A stretch of 64,000 nucleotides of DNA from JAYFNU01 sp964460755. Lineage in GTDB: Bacteria; Bacillota; Clostridia; Oscillospirales; Ruminococcaceae. Numbering within the stretch: position 1 is the stretch's first letter; each line of letters starts with the position of its first letter. The notes under the pieces were generated by a model. That model was given only the letters and a program-made list of their open reading frames with translations. It searched no databases and was not told the origin of the DNA. The stretch is taken from positions 43,402 through 107,401 of the forward strand of contig CAYWQL010000003.1 of NCBI GenBank assembly GCA_964460755.1, given 5' to 3'. Made by a program: the position numbers and the translations under genes. Below are positions 61,341 through 64,000 of the stretch, one piece after another.

Positions 61341-61880
61341 CTATTGCTTTGCCGAAGGTGCGTTTTTTTTCTTCGCTGCCTCCACCCTCGCGTCGATATA
61401 CGCCGAAACCTCGTCCTTGGGAATACCGAGCGCGACGGAAAACTCGTCGAATATAAGCTCCTCCGCCCGTTTCATAAATCGGTCGTCCACCTGTCCGAAC
61501 TTCCGCTTTTGACTCTCGGCGCTTTTCTTTTTTGAATAAAGCGACATCGTCAGCGCAAGAAGGTCGGCACAGTTGTGCTTTTGCATCTGTTCCTCGTAAT
61601 GGGTTGCCAGCTCCTGCGTGCTTCGGCAGCAAAACGCCTCGGCGTCGATAGAGGGGATTTCGTCAATAAGCGCGTTCGCCTGTCTTTGTGAAATAACAGG
61701 ACGCATAAAAACCTTCGGATTGTCAACGGGAGCGTAAAAAACCGTTTTGTCCTGATATATCGGCTTAAGTACATAATAAAGCTGTTCCTTTGGTATTCCG
61801 CTTATGTCCGGGGTAGTTATGTCGGTTATTCTGCAAACGCCGGAATTGCCGTAAACTACTAAATCTTTGACTTTAAACAA
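61341..61880 (-). CDS. CarD family transcriptional regulator
   Basis: 179 residues. The N-terminal CarD/TRCF RNA-polymerase-interaction domain (about 1-65: VKDLVVYGNSGVCRI, LYYVLKPIY) is followed by a helical C-terminal domain, as in CdnL/CarD factors that bind RNA polymerase beta and stabilise open complexes. The only start in place is TTG 61880, nine bases after GGGAGG. It overlaps by 22 bp with the upstream Cys-rich gene, so the two are translated together. Tail is Lys/Ala-rich. Confidence 0.9.
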   Translation of the reverse strand: MFKVKDLVVYGNSGVCRITDITTPDISGIPKEQLYYVLKPIYQDKTVFYAPVDNPKVFMRPVISQRQANALIDEIPSIDAEAFCCRSTQELATHYEEQMQKHNCADLLALTMSLYSKKKSAESQKRKFGQVDDRFMKRAEELIFDEFSVALGIPKDEVSAYIDARVEAAKKKNAPSAKQ

Positions 61881-62143
61881 CTTCTCTTACCTCCCTGAGC
61901 CTGCTCCCTCCACGGGCGCGTTCCGTTATAGTATTTTTTTGAAATACGCTCCTGCGCCTTTTCATCAAGGGTGCGAAGCCTTGTATATGCCCTTTGCTCG
62001 CTGCCCATTTTGCGGTAGTATGAACAGCCGGCCCCTGTGCAGGCCGGAACGTTGAGCCATTTGCATTTTCCGTTTTCAAGAAGTCCGCCGCAGTCAGGCA
62101 GCTTTAAAAGCTCCGCGTTTGAGTATCGCGTCAACGCCGCCAT
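61859..62143 (-). CDS. Small four-Cys protein, probable zinc or iron-sulphur binding
   Basis: 94 residues. Four Cys lie at 18, 27, 35 and 40 (spacing 8, 7 and 4), within LPDCGGLL and CKWLNVPACTGAGCSYY, a pattern that suits a zinc or Fe-S knot. The rest is basic and helical. I know no named family. Its 3' end overlaps the carD-like gene by 22 bp, so the proteins are likely made together and may act together at RNA polymerase. Ribosome site GGAGGG before ATG. Confidence 0.72.
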   Translation of the reverse strand: MAALTRYSNAELLKLPDCGGLLENGKCKWLNVPACTGAGCSYYRKMGSEQRAYTRLRTLDEKAQERISKKYYNGTRPWREQAQGGKRSCLKSKI

Positions 62144-62185
62144 AGGTCAATTCACCCTCCAGCCAAAGAAAAATTAAAAACGTAT

Positions 62186-62219
62186 GGTCTTGACAACTGG
62201 ACTTACGTTTGTCAAAACC
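62186..62219. promoter_or_regulatory. 11-bp inverted repeat upstream of the Cys-rich/carD pair
   Basis: GGTCTTGACAA (62186-62196) / TTGTCAAAACC (62209-62219), 10 of 11 bases matching, 12-bp centre. If transcription starts near 62228 (candidate -10 TATTAT at 62235-62240), it would be a hairpin in the leader; otherwise an operator. Confidence 0.6.
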
Positions 62220-62277
62220 ACACGTTGTATATTGATAATAACACATTTTTGTGCCAAAATGTAAGCAAAACTTTCGT

Positions 62278-63126
62278 TCAGTCCTCTGTCAGCGACTGTT
62301 TTAGGACGCTTTTTCCCAAAAGCTCGACTACACATTCCTGCGTCGCGGCTCTGTCTGCCGACATAGCATAGAAGAAAACCGAAGTATCCCATTCCTCAAA
62401 ATACCGCGCATAGGCGACGCAATAAACAGTCGTCGGCTTAAAGGGCTCGTTTGTCGGAAAATTCGGCTTTCCGTATTGAATATAGGACTGCACAAAGCCG
62501 TCGGAATTGTGCGCCGCGCCGTTGACAGTAATGGTCGCGTCAACGCGCGTCCAGCCGTCGTATCCGACGAAGGTTTGATTGGCTCGTTTGTCTGTTACGG
62601 AATATTCAAAAATCTTGTCGGTGCTTTTTAAGCCGAAATCCTCAAGCACAAGCTTAAAAAAGTCATAACGGGCGACGTCGGTTATCGCGGTTTCCCTAAG
62701 CTCACCCGTCGCTCCATCGAAGCCGTAGGGCACCTCGTCCGGCGTTTCGACAAGGTAGGCGCCATAGAAGCCGTTATAGTAGGGCGAGCTCTCGTCAAAA
62801 AGTCTGCTGCACCCCTTTGAATACGAAAATGCCGGAAAATTATACAGAATGGTAAGGCGAGAATCGGGCTCGCCTATATATCGCGAAAAGCCCTCGTCGT
62901 CACAAAAGGTCATTACAAAAGGATACCAGTCGTCCTTCGCCGTGCTGCCGCCACCCGGTATCTGAAGAAAAATCCCCTTATCATTTAAAAGGCTCGCCTT
63001 TTCGCATTCGCGGCTGTAAACCGACATCACCGCAAGGGAACTCACTGCGGGAAAAAGCGGGCTTAAAACAAAGAGCGCGACCGCCAAAAGAATTATCGCA
63101 AAAGCAAAGTGATTTTTCTTTTTCAA
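62278..63126 (-). CDS. Hypothetical membrane-anchored protein
   Basis: 282 residues. An N-terminal hydrophobic segment (about 5-30) after KKKN is a signal anchor; the remaining 250 residues are predicted outside and show no repeats or family I can name. Start is TTG 63126, eight bases after AAGGAGG; the frame upstream has no ribosome site. It has one or two Cys pairs that could form a disulphide. Own unit, no clear partner. Confidence 0.72.
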   Translation of the reverse strand: MKKKNHFAFAIILLAVALFVLSPLFPAVSSLAVMSVYSRECEKASLLNDKGIFLQIPGGGSTAKDDWYPFVMTFCDDEGFSRYIGEPDSRLTILYNFPAFSYSKGCSRLFDESSPYYNGFYGAYLVETPDEVPYGFDGATGELRETAITDVARYDFFKLVLEDFGLKSTDKIFEYSVTDKRANQTFVGYDGWTRVDATITVNGAAHNSDGFVQSYIQYGKPNFPTNEPFKPTTVYCVAYARYFEEWDTSVFFYAMSADRAATQECVVELLGKSVLKQSLTED

Positions 63127-63351
63127 GACCTCGCCCTCCTTTTCACCGAATAAATAGAATATATCACAGGTTTTTGCCGTTGTCACGCCCGTTGCGCTTT
63201 TGCCTGCGTTTTTGTATAATGCATTTTGTAAATTAATTCGCAAAATTCATAAAAGGAATTTTCACTTTCCTTTTTTGGATATCGCATACGATAACACCGC
63301 AACGGAAAACAACAAACATATCGGTCTGCCGATAAAATGACGGAGAACAAA

Positions 63352-63873
63352 ATGAACTGTGAAATAAGAACGTGGCGCACAACCGACGCCGCGGACCTTG
63401 CAAAAAGCCTCAACAACAAGAAAATACATAACAACCTGCGCGACGGTCTTCCCCTTCCGTACACCGAGTCCGACGCCCTTGAGTACATAAACGCTATGCT
63501 TGCCGCAAAAAATGGCGACACCTTCGCCTTCGCCATTACGGTCGACGACAAAGCCGTCGGAAGCATCGGTGTTTTTCGTCAGAGCAATATCCACAACCGA
63601 ACCGCCGAGATGGGCTACTATGTCGCCGAGCCGTTTTGGGGCAAAGGCATAGCCACAACGGCTGTCGAACTCGTCTGCCGTTATGTTTTTGAACACAGCG
63701 ATATTATTCGTATTTTCGCCGAGCCTTTTGCCTTTAACTCGGCGTCCTGCCGCATTTTGGAGAAGAACGGCTTCGTCTTTGAGGGCGTTCTGCGTCAAAA
63801 TGCCGTTAAAAACGGCGTAGTTGTCGATATGAATATGTACTCCATTTTGAAGAAGGATTTTGAAAAAGGATAA
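63352..63873 (+). CDS. GNAT family N-acetyltransferase (RimJ/RimL-like)
   Basis: 173 residues. GNAT fold with GYYVAEPFWGKGIATTAVELV carrying the acetyl-CoA pyrophosphate loop (GKGIAT), and NSASCRILEKNGFVFEGVLRQ typical of the RimJ/RimL subgroup. It acetylates an amino group of a protein N-terminus or small molecule. ATG 63352 follows CGGAG; ATG 63337 is possible but lacks a site. Single gene; substrate unknown. Confidence 0.87.
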   Translation: MNCEIRTWRTTDAADLAKSLNNKKIHNNLRDGLPLPYTESDALEYINAMLAAKNGDTFAFAITVDDKAVGSIGVFRQSNIHNRTAEMGYYVAEPFWGKGIATTAVELVCRYVFEHSDIIRIFAEPFAFNSASCRILEKNGFVFEGVLRQNAVKNGVVVDMNMYSILKKDFEKG

Positions 63874-63940
63874 ATATTATTATAGGTTATTTCGGCGCTA
63901 TTATCTGTTTTACTTTCTCGCGTTTTAGTTTTACGATAAA

Positions 63941-64000
63941 TTATTTGATACCGATTAGCGAGGATATTGCCGTCATAATCACAGCAAGCGCGATTGCCGT
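63941..64000 (-). CDS. C-terminal end of a membrane protein (cut by window edge)
   Basis: The last 19 codons of a minus-strand frame ending in TAA at 63941-63943 read as a hydrophobic helix (IALAVIMTAISSLIGIK). The rest lies beyond the window, so the protein cannot be named. The stop position and hydrophobic character support a real membrane protein end. Confidence 0.4.
   Translation of the reverse strand, partial: TAIALAVIMTAISSLIGIK

Noticed and set aside
61173..61535. Plus-strand frame between GH43 and the carD-like gene
   Set aside because: It covers the GH43 promoter region, the CarD terminator and CarD coding sequence; no ribosome site.
1..64000. Cyclic-di-GMP riboswitch, CRISPR array, insertion sequence, prophage or integron
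   Set aside because: Looked for in the gaps between genes because of the many cyclic-di-GMP genes and accessory loci; no conserved motif, regular repeat, transposase or integrase was seen.

Overview
The window reads as chromosomal DNA of an anaerobic, fermentative, saccharolytic member of the Bacillota (class Clostridia or a close relative), probably from a gut-like habitat. The grounds are TTGACA/TATAAT promoters with 16-18 bp spacers, strong Shine-Dalgarno sites, a CIRCE element, an S-box riboswitch, a Rex box before adhE, a GntR/YtrA ABC cassette, a PadR/DUF4097 cassette, and several intracellular glycoside hydrolases paired with sugar transporters. No rRNA, tRNA, CRISPR array, insertion sequence or phage gene was seen. 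Species-level identity cannot be judged from the sequence alone.

Layout. 0-9 kb: a large cytosolic PAS/GAF/GGDEF/EAL protein, then an amino-sugar locus (PIG-L deacetylase, GH20 hexosaminidase, GPH symporter). 8.6-10.3 kb: a free-standing N-terminal half of PTS Enzyme I and a nucleotidyltransferase. 10.4-18.7 kb: a complete histidine operon hisZGDCBHAF(IE)K. 18.9-20.8 kb: luxS and metK, the latter behind an S-box riboswitch. 20.8-23.8 kb: a GH2 hydrolase with an MFS transporter. 23.9-29.4 kb: DegV, htpG under a CIRCE operator, malic enzyme and fumarase. 29.6-32.7 kb: an ECF S-component with a structured leader, a DUF3842 protein, and an ABC operon with its GntR regulator. 32.8-39.7 kb: cyclic-di-GMP signalling, with a LacI-type sugar-binding domain fused to GGDEF, a membrane dCache-PAS-GGDEF-REC-EAL protein broken by an in-frame stop, and an HPt protein. 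39.9-42.3 kb: a GH94 disaccharide phosphorylase. 42.6-49.7 kb: DUF2975/XRE pair, an APH-like kinase, adhE, the PadR cassette, a possible small RNA. 49.7-55 kb: a small flavodoxin/membrane operon and a TetR-controlled redox operon. 55-61 kb: xylose use (xylB, LacI regulator, xylA, GH43). 61-64 kb: CarD-family regulator with a Cys-rich partner, an anchored unknown protein, a GNAT acetyltransferase, and the end of a membrane protein.

How the genes work together. Several loci import short glycans intact and cleave them inside the cell by hydrolysis (GH20, GH2, GH43) or phosphorolysis (GH94). The xyl genes feed xylulose-5-phosphate to the pentose pathway. adhE disposes of reductant under redox control, and fumarase/malic enzyme link C4 acids to pyruvate. 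Three multidomain cyclic-di-GMP proteins, one with a sugar-binding domain, suggest that surface behaviour is tied to nutrient sensing.

Most interesting items: the in-frame TAA in the membrane PDE, a 32-bp block shared by the xylA and xylB promoters, a possible pseudoknotted small RNA at about 49.0-49.13 kb, the switch-like leader of the ECF gene, the Enzyme I half-protein, and the TetR-controlled redox operon of unknown substrate.
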